From CALDOK01 sp964481655 (GTDB lineage Bacteria; Myxococcota_A; UBA796; JAFGLY01): 64,000 nucleotides of DNA. The translations under genes were made by a program, and so were the position numbers. Below the pieces are notes generated by a model. It searched no databases. It saw only the letters and a program-made list of their open reading frames with translations, and was not told the DNA's origin. This document shows positions 1 to 8,191 of the stretch, in pieces (the first letter of the stretch is position 1; each line of letters opens with the position of its first letter). The stretch is from assembly GCA_964481655.1 (NCBI GenBank), contig CAYZVO010000005.1, positions 24,285-88,284 on the forward strand, in the 5' to 3' direction.

Positions 1-400
1 CCAGGGTGGTGAAGCCCCAGTTCCCCAGCGCGGTGACGGCGTCGTCGTCCTCGGAGACCGCGTCGTCCAGGTAGCGAGAGACGGTGACGATGTCGTAGCC
101 CTCGCGCATCTTGGCCACCAAGGGTGGGATGCGGTCCGCCACCGAGTTGCCGTCGGGGCTGAAGTAGATGGCCACGTCGCCCTGGATGTGGGGCAGGGAC
201 TCGCTGAAGGCCGCGCCCAGGCCCCTGCGCTGCTGGACCAGGACCTCGAGGCCCTGCTCGCGGGCCCACTCGATGGTGCCGTCGGTGGAGCCGCCGTCCA
301 CCACCAGGATCTGGTCGACCCAGCCGGGATCGATCTGGGGGACGATGGCCTTCATCCCGTCGATCTCGTTGAGGGTGAAGAGCAGCAGGGTGACGGTCAC
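1..400 (-). CDS. Family 2 glycosyltransferase (N-terminal part, truncated by window edge)
   Basis: Only the first ~133 residues are inside the window; the 3' end lies beyond base 1. The start is the GTG at 400-398, which overlaps the stop of the upstream SIS-domain gene by 4 nt (GTGA), so the two are translationally coupled. The visible part has the GT-A hallmark of family 2 glycosyltransferases: a hydrophobic first strand, then VVDGGSTDGT for nucleotide-sugar binding and FSPDGNS in the position of the DxD-like metal site. Family 2 enzymes transfer sugars from nucleotide donors, usually at the inner membrane face. The next-door heptose genes suggest a role in the same polysaccharide. Donor and acceptor cannot be read from this fragment. 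Confidence 0.85.
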   Translation of the reverse strand, partial: MTVTLLLFTLNEIDGMKAIVPQIDPGWVDQILVVDGGSTDGTIEWAREQGLEVLVQQRRGLGAAFSESLPHIQGDVAIYFSPDGNSVADRIPPLVAKMREGYDIVTVSRYLDDAVSEDDDAVTALGNWGFTTL

Positions 401-1035
401 GCGTCCTCCGGCCCGAGCAGGTCGTCCTCGAGCATGCGGCTGAGGCAGTGGTAGACGGGCAGGTGCAGCTCCTGCACGGCCCAGCACGCGCGCCGGGGCA
501 CGGCGACGCAGGCGTCGGCCTTCGCCGCCAGGTGGGCGCCGTCGAGGCCGGTGAGGACCAGCACCTGCAGGCCCTTGGCCCTGGCCGCGTCGATGGCCAT
601 CCCCACCGAGCGGGAGCGACCGGAGGTGGTGATGCCCACCAGCAGGTCCCCGGGCCGACCGAGGACCCAGGTGGCCTGGGCGAAGCCCAGGGGCTCCCCG
701 GTGTCGTTGCTCATCGCCGAGCCCAGGGCGGCCAGGCTGGGGAGGGGGATGGCGGGGATGCCGCGCTGCAGCCCGTCGGCCAGGGGCGCCGGGAGCCCGT
801 CGCGCTCGGCCGGGAGCAGGGGGCGGGCTCGCGCGATGCCCTTGAGCAGCTCGGCGGACCAGTGCTCGCAGTCCGCGGCGCTGCCGCCGTTGCCGCACAG
901 CAGGACGGTGCCCCCGCTGCGGGCGGTGGCCCGCAGCAGCTCGAAGGCGGCGGTGATGTCGGCGCGGCAGGCCTCCAGCTCGGGCAGGCGGGCGGTGAGC
1001 GCGTCGATGTGCTGCGCGGGGTGTGCTACGACCAT
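397..1035 (-). CDS. gmhA: Sedoheptulose-7-phosphate isomerase-like SIS protein (GmhA type)
   Basis: This 212-residue SIS-domain protein carries the GmhA signature CGNGGSAAD near residue 48, followed by CEHWSAEL, and a C-terminal QELHLPVYH segment matching the second metal/substrate region of GmhA. The family converts sedoheptulose 7-phosphate to D-glycero-D-manno-heptose 7-phosphate in the cytoplasm, the first step towards ADP- or GDP-heptose. Length fits the family (about 190-220). It is divergent from the rest of the heptose genes (HddC, GmhB and HddA on the other strand), which strongly supports the role. A -10-like TAGGGT ends only 6 nt before the ATG, so the mRNA may be leaderless. A different sugar-phosphate isomerase is possible but less likely given the neighbours. 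Confidence 0.82.
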   Translation of the reverse strand: MVVAHPAQHIDALTARLPELEACRADITAAFELLRATARSGGTVLLCGNGGSAADCEHWSAELLKGIARARPLLPAERDGLPAPLADGLQRGIPAIPLPSLAALGSAMSNDTGEPLGFAQATWVLGRPGDLLVGITTSGRSRSVGMAIDAARAKGLQVLVLTGLDGAHLAAKADACVAVPRRACWAVQELHLPVYHCLSRMLEDDLLGPEDA

Positions 1036-1060
1036 GGGACGACCCTAACGTCGTCACGGC
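1036..1060 (-). promoter_or_regulatory. Candidate leaderless promoter with inverted repeat for the gmhA-like gene
   Basis: Reading the minus strand, TAGGGT at 47..42 of this block (1047-1042) ends 6 nt before the ATG at 1035, giving a transcript that would begin at or near the A of ATG. The element sits inside an inverted repeat GACGAC-CCTAAC-GTCGTC (1038-1055). I see no good -35 element and no Shine-Dalgarno sequence. The same TAGGNT pattern recurs before other genes in this window. Confidence 0.35.
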
Positions 1061-1122
1061 GCTTCCGTCTTCGCCCGCGGTCCCTGTCGTGGTGGCGTTC
1101 ACCCAGCGGTCCCGCCGCTCTG

Positions 1123-2820
1123 GTGACCAACGTGCCTGCGCCCTCCCCTGCAGAGATCGGCCTCCTGGCGGCCTTCGCCTTGACGGCGTTGACCGCGGGC
1201 CTGGCCCGCTGGCGTGGCTGGGGGCGCTGGCAAGCGTCCCGCCCCGAGCGCGGCTGGCTGCTGGGCACCGGCGTCGCCTTCGCCGTCGCGCTGGTCTCCC
1301 TGCTCGTCTGGCACCACCACCAGGACCCCCACTGGACCCCCCATGGCGCGGACTGGGACGCCTGGTTCCAGAGCGCGGTGGCCTTCCAGAACGGCCTGGC
1401 CCTGCACCCCATCGCCCGCTGGCCCCTCAACGGCGCCCTCGCCGCGCTCATCGATCTGTTCGTGCCCGGGCCCCTCTTCGTCGCTCTGCAGATCGTCAGC
1501 CTGGCCAGCGCCGCGGCCGCGGTCGCGGCCATCTACCTGCTCGGTCACCTGCTGCTCGGTCGCTTCGCCGGCATCGCGGCGGCCTGCCTCGCCCTGCTCC
1601 AGCCCAACTGCCTCGAGATCGCCCAGTGGGCCAGCGCCTACAACCTCTGGGCGGCCAGCGCCTGCTGGGCGGCGGCCGGGCTGGTGGCCGCGCTGCGCAC
1701 CCGCCGCGCCCACTGGTGGGTCGTGGCGGGGCTGGGCATCACCGGCGCGCTGGCGACCATGCCCAAGGGCCTGCTCATGGGGGGCATGCTCCTGAGCATC
1801 GCGCTGCCCCTGGCCGTCGCCTGGGGCCGCCCCCGTTGGGGGGGCGCCGCGGCGCTGCTCGCCCCGCTGGTGCTCACAGCGGGGCTGTACGCCCTCTTCC
1901 CTCAGCCCCTGGCCAGCCTGGACGGCCTGGTGCGCTACGCCCGGCACGGCGACCACGACAGCCGGATGGCCCGGGCCATGGACTTCGATCTGAGCGACGG
2001 CTACGTCTTCGGCAAGTCCTCGGGGCCGGTCACGCTGTGGCACACCTTCCAGGCCATGCGCGATGAAGGCGGCATGGAGCCGGGCCAGAGCGACAGCCCC
2101 CTGGGGGGCAACCTGGTGGACCTGCAGCGGCAGTACGACGGCGGCGGGCTGCTGACCCTCGCCTGGCTGGGCCTGGGCCTGGCATGCGGCCTGCTCACCA
2201 GCCTGCTGCGACCGGGAGAGCGGCGCGTCGGCTGGGGCTGGCTGGCGGTGGCCGCGGTGGGGGCCGCGGTGGCCCCGAGCCTCTGGCTGCACCTCAACAC
2301 CCGCTTCCTGCTGCCGCTGTTCTGGATGCTGCCCCTGCTGGTGGTCGCCCCCCTGGCCCTGCCCAGCCGCGCCGGCCCCCTCTGGCTGCGCTGGCTGCCG
2401 CTGCTGGCCTGTGGCGCCTTGCTGCTGCCCGGCTCACCCTGGCGCTTCGAGGCCGAGCGCACCAACCCCGTCGACGTCCGCGCGCCGGAGCAGTCCCTGT
2501 GGCTGCACTGGGGCCTGGTCTCCATGGACGACATCGATCCGCTCTACGCCTGTGGCGATCCATTCACCAACTGGTTCGCCCTGGACGCCCGCGGCGGTCA
2601 CTCGGGCCCGTGGGGCTTCGACGATCGCAAGGAGTGGGAGCTGCCCCTGCCCACCCCCGACGAGTACCTGCTGGTGCGCCAGGACCCCATGAGCGTCACC
2701 GAGGGCGACGGCGGGGGCGACTACCCCTGCGACGTGAGCGGGCGCACCGAGCTCCGTCGCTTCGACATGGGGGTGGGCGAGGCGGTCCTCTTCGGCCCCG
2801 TGGGGGCCGGGACGCCGTGA
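1123..2820 (+). CDS. Polytopic membrane protein, GT-C glycosyltransferase-like
   Basis: A 565-residue protein dominated by hydrophobic helices (about 11-12 segments between residues 10 and 440), with a large hydrophilic loop after TM1 and a C-terminal soluble tail of ~120 residues. The GTG at 1123 is the first plausible start just before the first membrane segment; sequence further upstream in this frame lacks protein character and overlaps the divergent gene. The overall plan resembles GT-C (PMT/ArnT-like) lipid-linked sugar transferases, although I do not see an unambiguous DxD or ExD motif in the first loop. Lying between heptose genes, it may act on a polyprenyl-linked sugar in the inner membrane. 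Exact function is unknown. Four similar large polytopic proteins lie at 14159-22756. Confidence 0.75.
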   Translation: MTNVPAPSPAEIGLLAAFALTALTAGLARWRGWGRWQASRPERGWLLGTGVAFAVALVSLLVWHHHQDPHWTPHGADWDAWFQSAVAFQNGLALHPIARWPLNGALAALIDLFVPGPLFVALQIVSLASAAAAVAAIYLLGHLLLGRFAGIAAACLALLQPNCLEIAQWASAYNLWAASACWAAAGLVAALRTRRAHWWVVAGLGITGALATMPKGLLMGGMLLSIALPLAVAWGRPRWGGAAALLAPLVLTAGLYALFPQPLASLDGLVRYARHGDHDSRMARAMDFDLSDGYVFGKSSGPVTLWHTFQAMRDEGGMEPGQSDSPLGGNLVDLQRQYDGGGLLTLAWLGLGLACGLLTSLLRPGERRVGWGWLAVAAVGAAVAPSLWLHLNTRFLLPLFWMLPLLVVAPLALPSRAGPLWLRWLPLLACGALLLPGSPWRFEAERTNPVDVRAPEQSLWLHWGLVSMDDIDPLYACGDPFTNWFALDARGGHSGPWGFDDRKEWELPLPTPDEYLLVRQDPMSVTEGDGGGDYPCDVSGRTELRRFDMGVGEAVLFGPVGAGTP

Positions 2821-2857
2821 TATAGCAGCGCGCCCTGCGCTTCCAGGAGGTTGGCGC

Positions 2858-3787
2858 GTGCGGATCCTCATCACCGGCGGCGCCGGCTACATCGGCTCGG
2901 TCCTGACCCCTCGCCTGCTGGACGAGGGCTTCGACGTCACCGTGCTGGACAACCTGATGTACCGGCAGCGCTCCCTGCTGGCCTGCTGCGGGCGTCCGGG
3001 CTTCGAGTTCGTGCGGGGTGACGTGCGCGACGAGGCCCTGGTGGCGCGCTTGCTCGCTCGTGTCGACGCCGTCATCCCCCTGGCCGCCATCGTGGGCGCG
3101 CCGGCCTGCGAGCTCGACCCGTGGACCTCTTCGGACATCAACCTGGGTGCGGTGCGCATGCTCGATCGCCTGCGCAGCCCCGATCAGCTGGTGGTCTTCC
3201 CCACCACCAACTCCGGCTACGGGACCCAGACCGGCGAGCTGCACTGCACCGAGGACACCCCGCTGCAGCCCATCTCCCGCTACGGGCGGGACAAGGCTGA
3301 TGCCGAGGCGCTGTTGCTGGCGGGGGACGCCATCACCTTCCGCCTGGCCACCGTCTTCGGCGTCTCACCGCGTCTGCGGCTCGACCTGATGGTCAACCAC
3401 TTCACCTGGACCGCCTACGATCAAGGCTACATCGTGCTCTTCGAGGAGCACTTCCAGCGCAACTTCGTGTGCGTGCGGGACGTCGCCGACGCCTTCCTGT
3501 TCGCCCTGCGCAACCCCGACGCCATGCGCGGCCGCTGCTTCAACCTGGGGCTGGACGCCGCCAACATGAGCAAGCTCGAGCTCGCCCAGACCATCAAGCG
3601 GCAGGTCCCGCGCTTCGAGATCAGCTGCTCGGCGGTGGGCACCGATCCGGACAAGCGCAACTACGTGGTGTCGAACCAGCGCCTGCGCGAGGCTGGCTTC
3701 GAGGCCCGGGTCGGCATCGAGCAGGGCGTCCGCGAGCTGCTGCAGGCCTTCCCCATGCTGCCGCGGTCCCCCTTCGCCAACGTCTGA
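2858..3787 (+). CDS. NAD(P)-dependent sugar-nucleotide epimerase/dehydratase (extended SDR)
   Basis: A complete 309-residue extended SDR. It starts with MRILITGGAGYIGSVL, whose GGAGYIG is the dinucleotide-binding glycine motif, has the catalytic pair in SRYGRDK (Tyr and Lys four apart) near residue 143, and an acidic residue after the second strand (VTVLDN) that favours NAD(H). The GTG start at 2858 is placed by an AGGAGG sequence at 2845-2850. Family members epimerise, dehydrate or reduce nucleotide sugars in the cytoplasm. With the heptose genes downstream it probably modifies GDP-heptose or a related nucleotide sugar. The specific reaction cannot be read from motifs; a UDP-glucose 4-epimerase-like role is also possible. 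Confidence 0.85.
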   Translation: MRILITGGAGYIGSVLTPRLLDEGFDVTVLDNLMYRQRSLLACCGRPGFEFVRGDVRDEALVARLLARVDAVIPLAAIVGAPACELDPWTSSDINLGAVRMLDRLRSPDQLVVFPTTNSGYGTQTGELHCTEDTPLQPISRYGRDKADAEALLLAGDAITFRLATVFGVSPRLRLDLMVNHFTWTAYDQGYIVLFEEHFQRNFVCVRDVADAFLFALRNPDAMRGRCFNLGLDAANMSKLELAQTIKRQVPRFEISCSAVGTDPDKRNYVVSNQRLREAGFEARVGIEQGVRELLQAFPMLPRSPFANV

Positions 3788-3793
3788 GGCCCC

Positions 3794-4507
3794 GTGACTT
3801 CGCCCGCCTTCCCCCGGACCGCGCTGGTGTTGGCCGGAGGGCTGGGCACCCGGCTGCGGCCCGCCCTGGCGGACACCCCCAAGGTCCTGGCGCCCGTCGG
3901 GGATCGCCCGTTTCTGCTGCGGCTGCTGACCTGGCTGCAGCGCAGCGGGCTGCGGCGGGTGGTGCTCTGCACGGGCCACATGGCGGAGCAGGTCGAGGCC
4001 GCGGTGGCCGCCGGGATCGATGGCCTGGAGATCTCCTGCGCGCCCGAGCCGAGCCCCCTGGGCACCGGCGGCGCTCTGCGCAGGGCTGTCCTGGGGCTGC
4101 CCGATCCCCGGGTGCTGGCCCTGAACGGTGACTCCTTCTGTGGCTGCGATCTGCACGCGCTGGCTGCCCAGCACGGGCCGGCGACGCCTGCGTCGATGGT
4201 GGTGACCCGGGTCCCCGACGCCGCCCGCTACGGAGGGGTGACGCTGTCCGAGGACGGCGAGGTTCTGGGCTTCGTCGAGAAGGGCCTGGCGGGACCAGGA
4301 TGGATCAACGCCGGGATCTACCTGCTCGAGCGGCGGGTGTTGGTGCAGCTCCCCGCCGACGGGCCCTGCTCCCTCGAGCGCGAGCTGCTGCCGGGGCTGG
4401 TGGGCCACGGGCTGCGGGCGGTGCAGGCCCCGGGCCCCTTCATCGACATCGGCACCCCGGAGAGCTGGGCGCGGGCCGCGGACGTGCTGGCGGGGGTGTT
4501 GGCGTGA
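3794..4507 (+). CDS. hddC: D-glycero-D-manno-heptose 1-phosphate guanylyltransferase-like nucleotidyltransferase
   Basis: A 237-residue sugar-phosphate nucleotidyltransferase. The N-terminus has the signature LAGGLGTRLRP followed by TPKVLAPV, with the conserved Lys that contacts the sugar phosphate. LALNGDSF supplies the metal-binding Asp and LGTGGAL the substrate loop. Similar proteins load NTPs onto sugar 1-phosphates; HddC makes GDP-D-glycero-alpha-D-manno-heptose. The HddC assignment rests on context: the following genes encode the 1,7-bisphosphate phosphatase and a GHMP kinase of the same pathway. The GTG start lies 6 nt after the previous stop, and the stop overlaps the next GTG by 4 nt. 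A mannose-1-phosphate or glucose-1-phosphate nucleotidyltransferase is the main alternative. Confidence 0.82.
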   Translation: MTSPAFPRTALVLAGGLGTRLRPALADTPKVLAPVGDRPFLLRLLTWLQRSGLRRVVLCTGHMAEQVEAAVAAGIDGLEISCAPEPSPLGTGGALRRAVLGLPDPRVLALNGDSFCGCDLHALAAQHGPATPASMVVTRVPDAARYGGVTLSEDGEVLGFVEKGLAGPGWINAGIYLLERRVLVQLPADGPCSLERELLPGLVGHGLRAVQAPGPFIDIGTPESWARAADVLAGVLA

Positions 4508-5079
4508 GCGCCGTCCTCCCGGGCGCTGCGGTCCTGCTGGATCGAGACGGGACCGTCATCTACGAGCGCCGCTACCTGAGCGACCCCGCCGGGGTCGAGC
4601 TGCTGCCCGGTGCCGTCGAGGGGCTGCTGGCCCTGCAGCGGCTGGGCCTGCCCCTGGTGCTGGTCACCAACCAGGCCGGCGTGGGCCGCGGCTACTACGG
4701 CCTGTCGGACATGCGCGCGGTGCAGGATCGCGTGGTGGCGCTGCTGGCGGACGCCGGGGTTCGGCTCGCCAGCGTGCACGCCTGCCCCCACCACCCCGAC
4801 GACGGCTGCGGCTGCCGCAAGCCGGCCACGGGCATGGCCACCGCGGCCGCGGCGGCGCTGGCCCTCGAGCCGGGCCGCTGCTTCGTGGTCGGGGACAAGC
4901 GCTGCGACGTGGATCTCGGCCTGGCCTGGGGGGCCACCAGCCTGCTGGTGCGCACCGGCTACGGCCGCGAGGAAGAGCCACTGCCCGACTGTCGTCCCCA
5001 CGCGGTGGTGGACGATCTGCGCGAGGCGGCGCACTGGATCGCGGCGCGCCTTCCTTCACGGGGCGGCGCAGTGGAGTAG
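4504..5079 (+). CDS. gmhB: D-glycero-D-manno-heptose 1,7-bisphosphate 7-phosphatase (HAD family)
   Basis: A 191-residue HAD phosphatase of the histidinol-phosphatase/GmhB type. Motif I is LLDRDGTV (nucleophile Asp and acid/base Asp), motif II is LVTNQAG, and a structural zinc loop CPHHPDDGCGC near residue 98 is diagnostic for GmhB. GDKRCDVDLG provides the late acidic motif. It removes the 7-phosphate from heptose 1,7-bisphosphate in the cytoplasm, between the kinase and the nucleotidyltransferase. The start GTG at 4504 overlaps the preceding stop by 4 nt; the open frame extends further upstream but that part is inside hddC and has no homology character. Confidence 0.9.
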   Translation: MSAVLPGAAVLLDRDGTVIYERRYLSDPAGVELLPGAVEGLLALQRLGLPLVLVTNQAGVGRGYYGLSDMRAVQDRVVALLADAGVRLASVHACPHHPDDGCGCRKPATGMATAAAAALALEPGRCFVVGDKRCDVDLGLAWGATSLLVRTGYGREEEPLPDCRPHAVVDDLREAAHWIAARLPSRGGAVE

Positions 5080-5104
5080 TGTGGGGGTGGAGCCTGGCGC
5101 GTCC

Positions 5105-6175
5105 ATGATCATCACCCGCACCCCATTCCGCCTCTCGTTCTTCGGTGGCGGCACCGACTACCCCGACTGGTACCTCCGCGAAGGGGGCCAGGTCCTCAGC
5201 GCCACCATCGACAAGTACTGCTGGCTGATCGTCCGCTACAAGCCTCCGTTTCACGATCATCGCTACCGCATCGTGTACCGCCGCATCGAGACCTGTCAGC
5301 GGGTCGAGGAGATCGAGCACCCCGTGGTGCGGGCCGTGCTCGAGAAGCTGGGGGTCACCCGGGGCCTGGACATCCACCACGAGGGTGATCTGCCCGCGCG
5401 CGCCGGCATGGGCAGCTCGAGCGCCTTCACCGTGGGCCTGCTGCACGCGGTCCACGCGCGGCTGGGGCGGGTGCCCTCCCGCCACGAGCTGGCCATGGAG
5501 GCCATCGATCTCGAGCAGAACATCCTGGGTGAGACCGTGGGCTCCCAGGATCAGGTGGCCGCGGCCCACGGGGGGCTGAACCACGTCCGCTTCCTGCGCG
5601 GCGGGCAGATCACCGTGCGCCCGGTGCCCCTGCCCAGGGCCCGGCAGCGACAGCTCGAGCGCCACATGCTGCTGGTCTTCACCGGCATCGCCCGCACCGC
5701 CGAGCGGGTGGCCCGCAGCTACGTGGACGAGCTGGCCCAGCGCGAGTCCCAGCTGCGGCAGCTCGACGCCATGGTCCCCGAGGCCATGGGCCTGCTGGCG
5801 CGGGACGATCTCGAGGGCTTCGCGGGCCTGCTGCACGAGTCCTGGCAGCTCAAGCGCGGGCTGTCCCGGCTGGTGAGCAACGACCGGGTCGACGGCATCT
5901 ACGAGGCCGCGCGCCGGGCCGGCGCCTGGGGCGGCAAGCTCAGCGGCGCGGGCGGCGGCGGCTTCATGCTGCTGCTGCTGCCTCCGGAGCGCCGGCAGCG
6001 GGTGCTCGAGGCCCTCTCCCCCCTCATCCACGTGCCGGTGCGCCTGGACTTCGAGGGCTCTCGGGTGATCTTCTTCGACCAGGGCGAGGACTGGGCGCAG
6101 CTGGACCGGGCCCAGGCCCGCGCCGGCGTCGTGCCGGTCATCGAGCATCCCGTGGAACACGGAGAGGACGAGTGA
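5105..6175 (+). CDS. hddA: D-glycero-D-manno-heptose 7-phosphate kinase-like GHMP kinase
   Basis: A 356-residue GHMP kinase. It opens with TRTPFRLSFFGGGTDYP, typical of HddA-like sugar kinases, has the ATP-binding glycine/serine motif GMGSSSAF near residue 102 and the C-terminal motif GGKLSGAGGGGFM near residue 278. HddA phosphorylates D-glycero-D-manno-heptose 7-phosphate at C1 to the 1,7-bisphosphate, giving the alpha anomer that feeds the GDP branch. The ATG at 5105 is chosen because the conserved motif begins three residues later. Together with the SIS isomerase, GmhB and the nucleotidyltransferase all four steps of GDP-heptose formation are present. The stop overlaps the next GTG by 4 nt. 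Confidence 0.88.
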   Translation: MIITRTPFRLSFFGGGTDYPDWYLREGGQVLSATIDKYCWLIVRYKPPFHDHRYRIVYRRIETCQRVEEIEHPVVRAVLEKLGVTRGLDIHHEGDLPARAGMGSSSAFTVGLLHAVHARLGRVPSRHELAMEAIDLEQNILGETVGSQDQVAAAHGGLNHVRFLRGGQITVRPVPLPRARQRQLERHMLLVFTGIARTAERVARSYVDELAQRESQLRQLDAMVPEAMGLLARDDLEGFAGLLHESWQLKRGLSRLVSNDRVDGIYEAARRAGAWGGKLSGAGGGGFMLLLLPPERRQRVLEALSPLIHVPVRLDFEGSRVIFFDQGEDWAQLDRAQARAGVVPVIEHPVEHGEDE

Positions 6176-7146
6176 GCGTGGACGAGCGCGCGCTGGTCCG
6201 CCAGATGCTGCGCATCCGGCTGCTGCAGCACCACATCGAGTCCCTGTACCACCTGGACGAGATGAAGACCCCGGTCCACCTCTGCATCGGCCAGGAGGCG
6301 GTGGCGGTGGGGGTCTGCGCCGCCCTCGAGCGCCGGGATCGCATCCAGAGCAACCACCGGGGCCACGGCCACTACCTGGCCAAGGGTGGTGATCTCTACG
6401 CCCTGGTCGCCGAGCTGTACGGCCGCGACGACGGCTGCAGCCGCGGTCGGGGTGGCTCCATGCACCTGGTGGCCCCTGAGGTCGGGCACATGGGCAGCTC
6501 CGCCATCGTGGCGGGCGGGGTCCCCATCGGGGTGGGCCAGGCCCTGGCCGCCCGGATGCAGGGCCTCGATCGCGTGACCGCGATCTTCTTCGGCGACGGC
6601 GCCGCGGACGAAGGTGTGCTCTACGAGGCCGTCAACTACGCGGCCCTGCGGCGCCTGCCGGTGGTCTTCGTGCTCGAGGACAACCAGTGGTCCGTCTGCT
6701 CGCCCTCCCGCCAGCGCCACCCCTGGGAGCCCCTCTTCCTGCGGGCCGACCCGGAGCTGCTGGCCAGCGCCGAGCTCGACGGCAACGACGTGCTCGAGGT
6801 CCACGCGGCGGCGGCCCGGGCCGTGGCCAGGGCCCGCCGTGGCGACGGCCCCAGCTTCCTGTGGTGCCGCACCTACCGCGTCCGCGGGCACGCCGGCTCC
6901 TACTCCGACGCCCACCTGGGCTACCGCAGCCAGGACGAGATCGACGCCTGGGCTGCGCGGGGTCCCGTCGCCCGCTCCCGGGCCCGCATGGAGGCCGCCG
7001 GGGTCGAGCCGGCGTGGTTCGAGGCCCTCGAGGCCGAGCTGCAGGCGGAGCTGGACGAGGTCTTCGCCCGGGCCCAGGCCGCCCCGTTCCCGGCGCCGGA
7101 CAGTCTGGGCCGCCACCTGTTCGCGGAGGGCGACCATGGGCGCTGA
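6172..7146 (+). CDS. TPP-dependent dehydrogenase/ketolase E1 alpha subunit
   Basis: A 324-residue homologue of pyruvate/acetoin dehydrogenase E1 alpha. HLCIGQEAVAVG is the usual N-terminal family motif, and GDGAADEG followed about 24 residues later by DNQ is the thiamine diphosphate/Mg binding motif. GRGGSMH and HMGSSAIVAGGVPIGVG are also typical. E1 alpha pairs with E1 beta, encoded by the next gene with an 11-nt overlap. Unlike acetoin or pyruvate dehydrogenase operons there is no lipoyl E2 or E3 gene nearby; the pair is embedded among nucleotide-sugar genes. In several antibiotic pathways E1-like pairs attach a two-carbon unit to a keto-sugar, so a ketolase role on a sugar nucleotide is my inference, not shown by the sequence. 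Confidence 0.85.
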   Translation: MSVDERALVRQMLRIRLLQHHIESLYHLDEMKTPVHLCIGQEAVAVGVCAALERRDRIQSNHRGHGHYLAKGGDLYALVAELYGRDDGCSRGRGGSMHLVAPEVGHMGSSAIVAGGVPIGVGQALAARMQGLDRVTAIFFGDGAADEGVLYEAVNYAALRRLPVVFVLEDNQWSVCSPSRQRHPWEPLFLRADPELLASAELDGNDVLEVHAAAARAVARARRGDGPSFLWCRTYRVRGHAGSYSDAHLGYRSQDEIDAWAARGPVARSRARMEAAGVEPAWFEALEAELQAELDEVFARAQAAPFPAPDSLGRHLFAEGDHGR

Positions 7147-8191
7147 TCGCCGCCACGAGCCCTGGATCGGCGGCACCGAGTCGCCCCCGGCGGGTGATGA
7201 AGGGAGCGAGCGGGTCCTGTCCTACACCGCGGCGATCCGCGAGGCCCTCGGCCTCGCCATGGAGGCGGATCCCCGGGTGTTCGTGATGGGCCAGGACGTC
7301 GACGCGCCCCCGGCCATGTTCGGCACCACCCGCGGGCTGGTGGAGCAGTTCGGCCCCGAGCGCTGTGTCGACACCCCCCTGGCCGAGGCCGCCATGATGG
7401 GTGTGGCCACCGGCGCGGCCCTCGAGGGGATGCGCCCGGTCTACATGCACAACCGGCCGGACTTCCTGCTGGTGGCGGCGGATCAGCTCATCAACCACGC
7501 GGCGAAGTACCGCATGACCTTCGGCGGGGCCGTGCACGTGCCCCTGGTGGTCTGGGCCTGCACCGGCCGGGGCTGGGGCGGGGCCTCCCAGCACTCCCAG
7601 GCCCTGCAGGGGCTGTTCATGCATCCCCCGGGGCTCAAGCTGGTGATGCCCAGCACCCCCGCCGACGCCAAGGGCCTGCTGTTGAGCGCCATCGCGGACC
7701 CCGATCCTGTGCTCATCCTCGAGCACCGCGTCTGCTTCCGCCAGCCCGGCCCGGTGCCCGCGGGCGATCACCGCGTGCCCATCGGCGAAGGCGTGGTCCG
7801 GAGGCCTGGCTGTGACGTCTCCATCGTGGCCATCTCCCACATGGTCGCCGAGGCCATGGCGGCCGCCGAGGTGTTGGCCGGCGAAGGCATCGAGGCCGAG
7901 GTGGTGGACCTGCGCAGCCTGGTGCCCCTGGATCGGGCCCTGCTGCGGCAGACCGCCGCGCGCACCGGGCGTGTGGTCCTGGCGGACTGCGGCTGGCGCA
8001 CCGGAGGGGTCACCGCCGAGTGGGCCGCCGTGCTGGCCGAGGACTGCTTCGAGCTGCTGCGCGCCCCGGTGCGCCGGGTGGCCTGTCCGGATCTGGTGCA
8101 CCCCGCGGGCCATGTGCTCGAGGAGGCCTTCTACGCGGGCCGCGACGAGATCCTCGAGGCCGCGCGGTCCATCGCGCCGGAGCGCCGGTGA
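7136..8191 (+). CDS. TPP-dependent dehydrogenase/ketolase E1 beta subunit
   Basis: A 351-residue E1 beta homologue (transketolase central and C-terminal domains). SYTAAIREAL opens the conserved domain, RCVDTPLAEAAMMGVATG carries the Glu that activates the thiamine ring, and the HNRPDFLL/LINHAAKYRMTFGG region is typical of the pyrimidine-binding domain. The C-terminal domain spans roughly residues 210-345. The ATG at 7136 overlaps the alpha-subunit gene by 11 nt. It carries an N-terminal extension of ~27 residues before the conserved core. With no E2/E3 genes around, the heterotetramer probably works alone, perhaps on a nucleotide-linked keto-sugar. A free-standing 2-oxoacid decarboxylase role cannot be excluded. 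Confidence 0.85.
   Translation: MGADRRHEPWIGGTESPPAGDEGSERVLSYTAAIREALGLAMEADPRVFVMGQDVDAPPAMFGTTRGLVEQFGPERCVDTPLAEAAMMGVATGAALEGMRPVYMHNRPDFLLVAADQLINHAAKYRMTFGGAVHVPLVVWACTGRGWGGASQHSQALQGLFMHPPGLKLVMPSTPADAKGLLLSAIADPDPVLILEHRVCFRQPGPVPAGDHRVPIGEGVVRRPGCDVSIVAISHMVAEAMAAAEVLAGEGIEAEVVDLRSLVPLDRALLRQTAARTGRVVLADCGWRTGGVTAEWAAVLAEDCFELLRAPVRRVACPDLVHPAGHVLEEAFYAGRDEILEAARSIAPERR

Noticed and set aside
448..1122. Long + strand reading frame upstream of the GT-C-like gene
   Set aside because: It is the antisense of the gmhA-like gene and consists of Gly/Ala/Arg-rich sequence without protein character; only the part from 1123 shows membrane helices.
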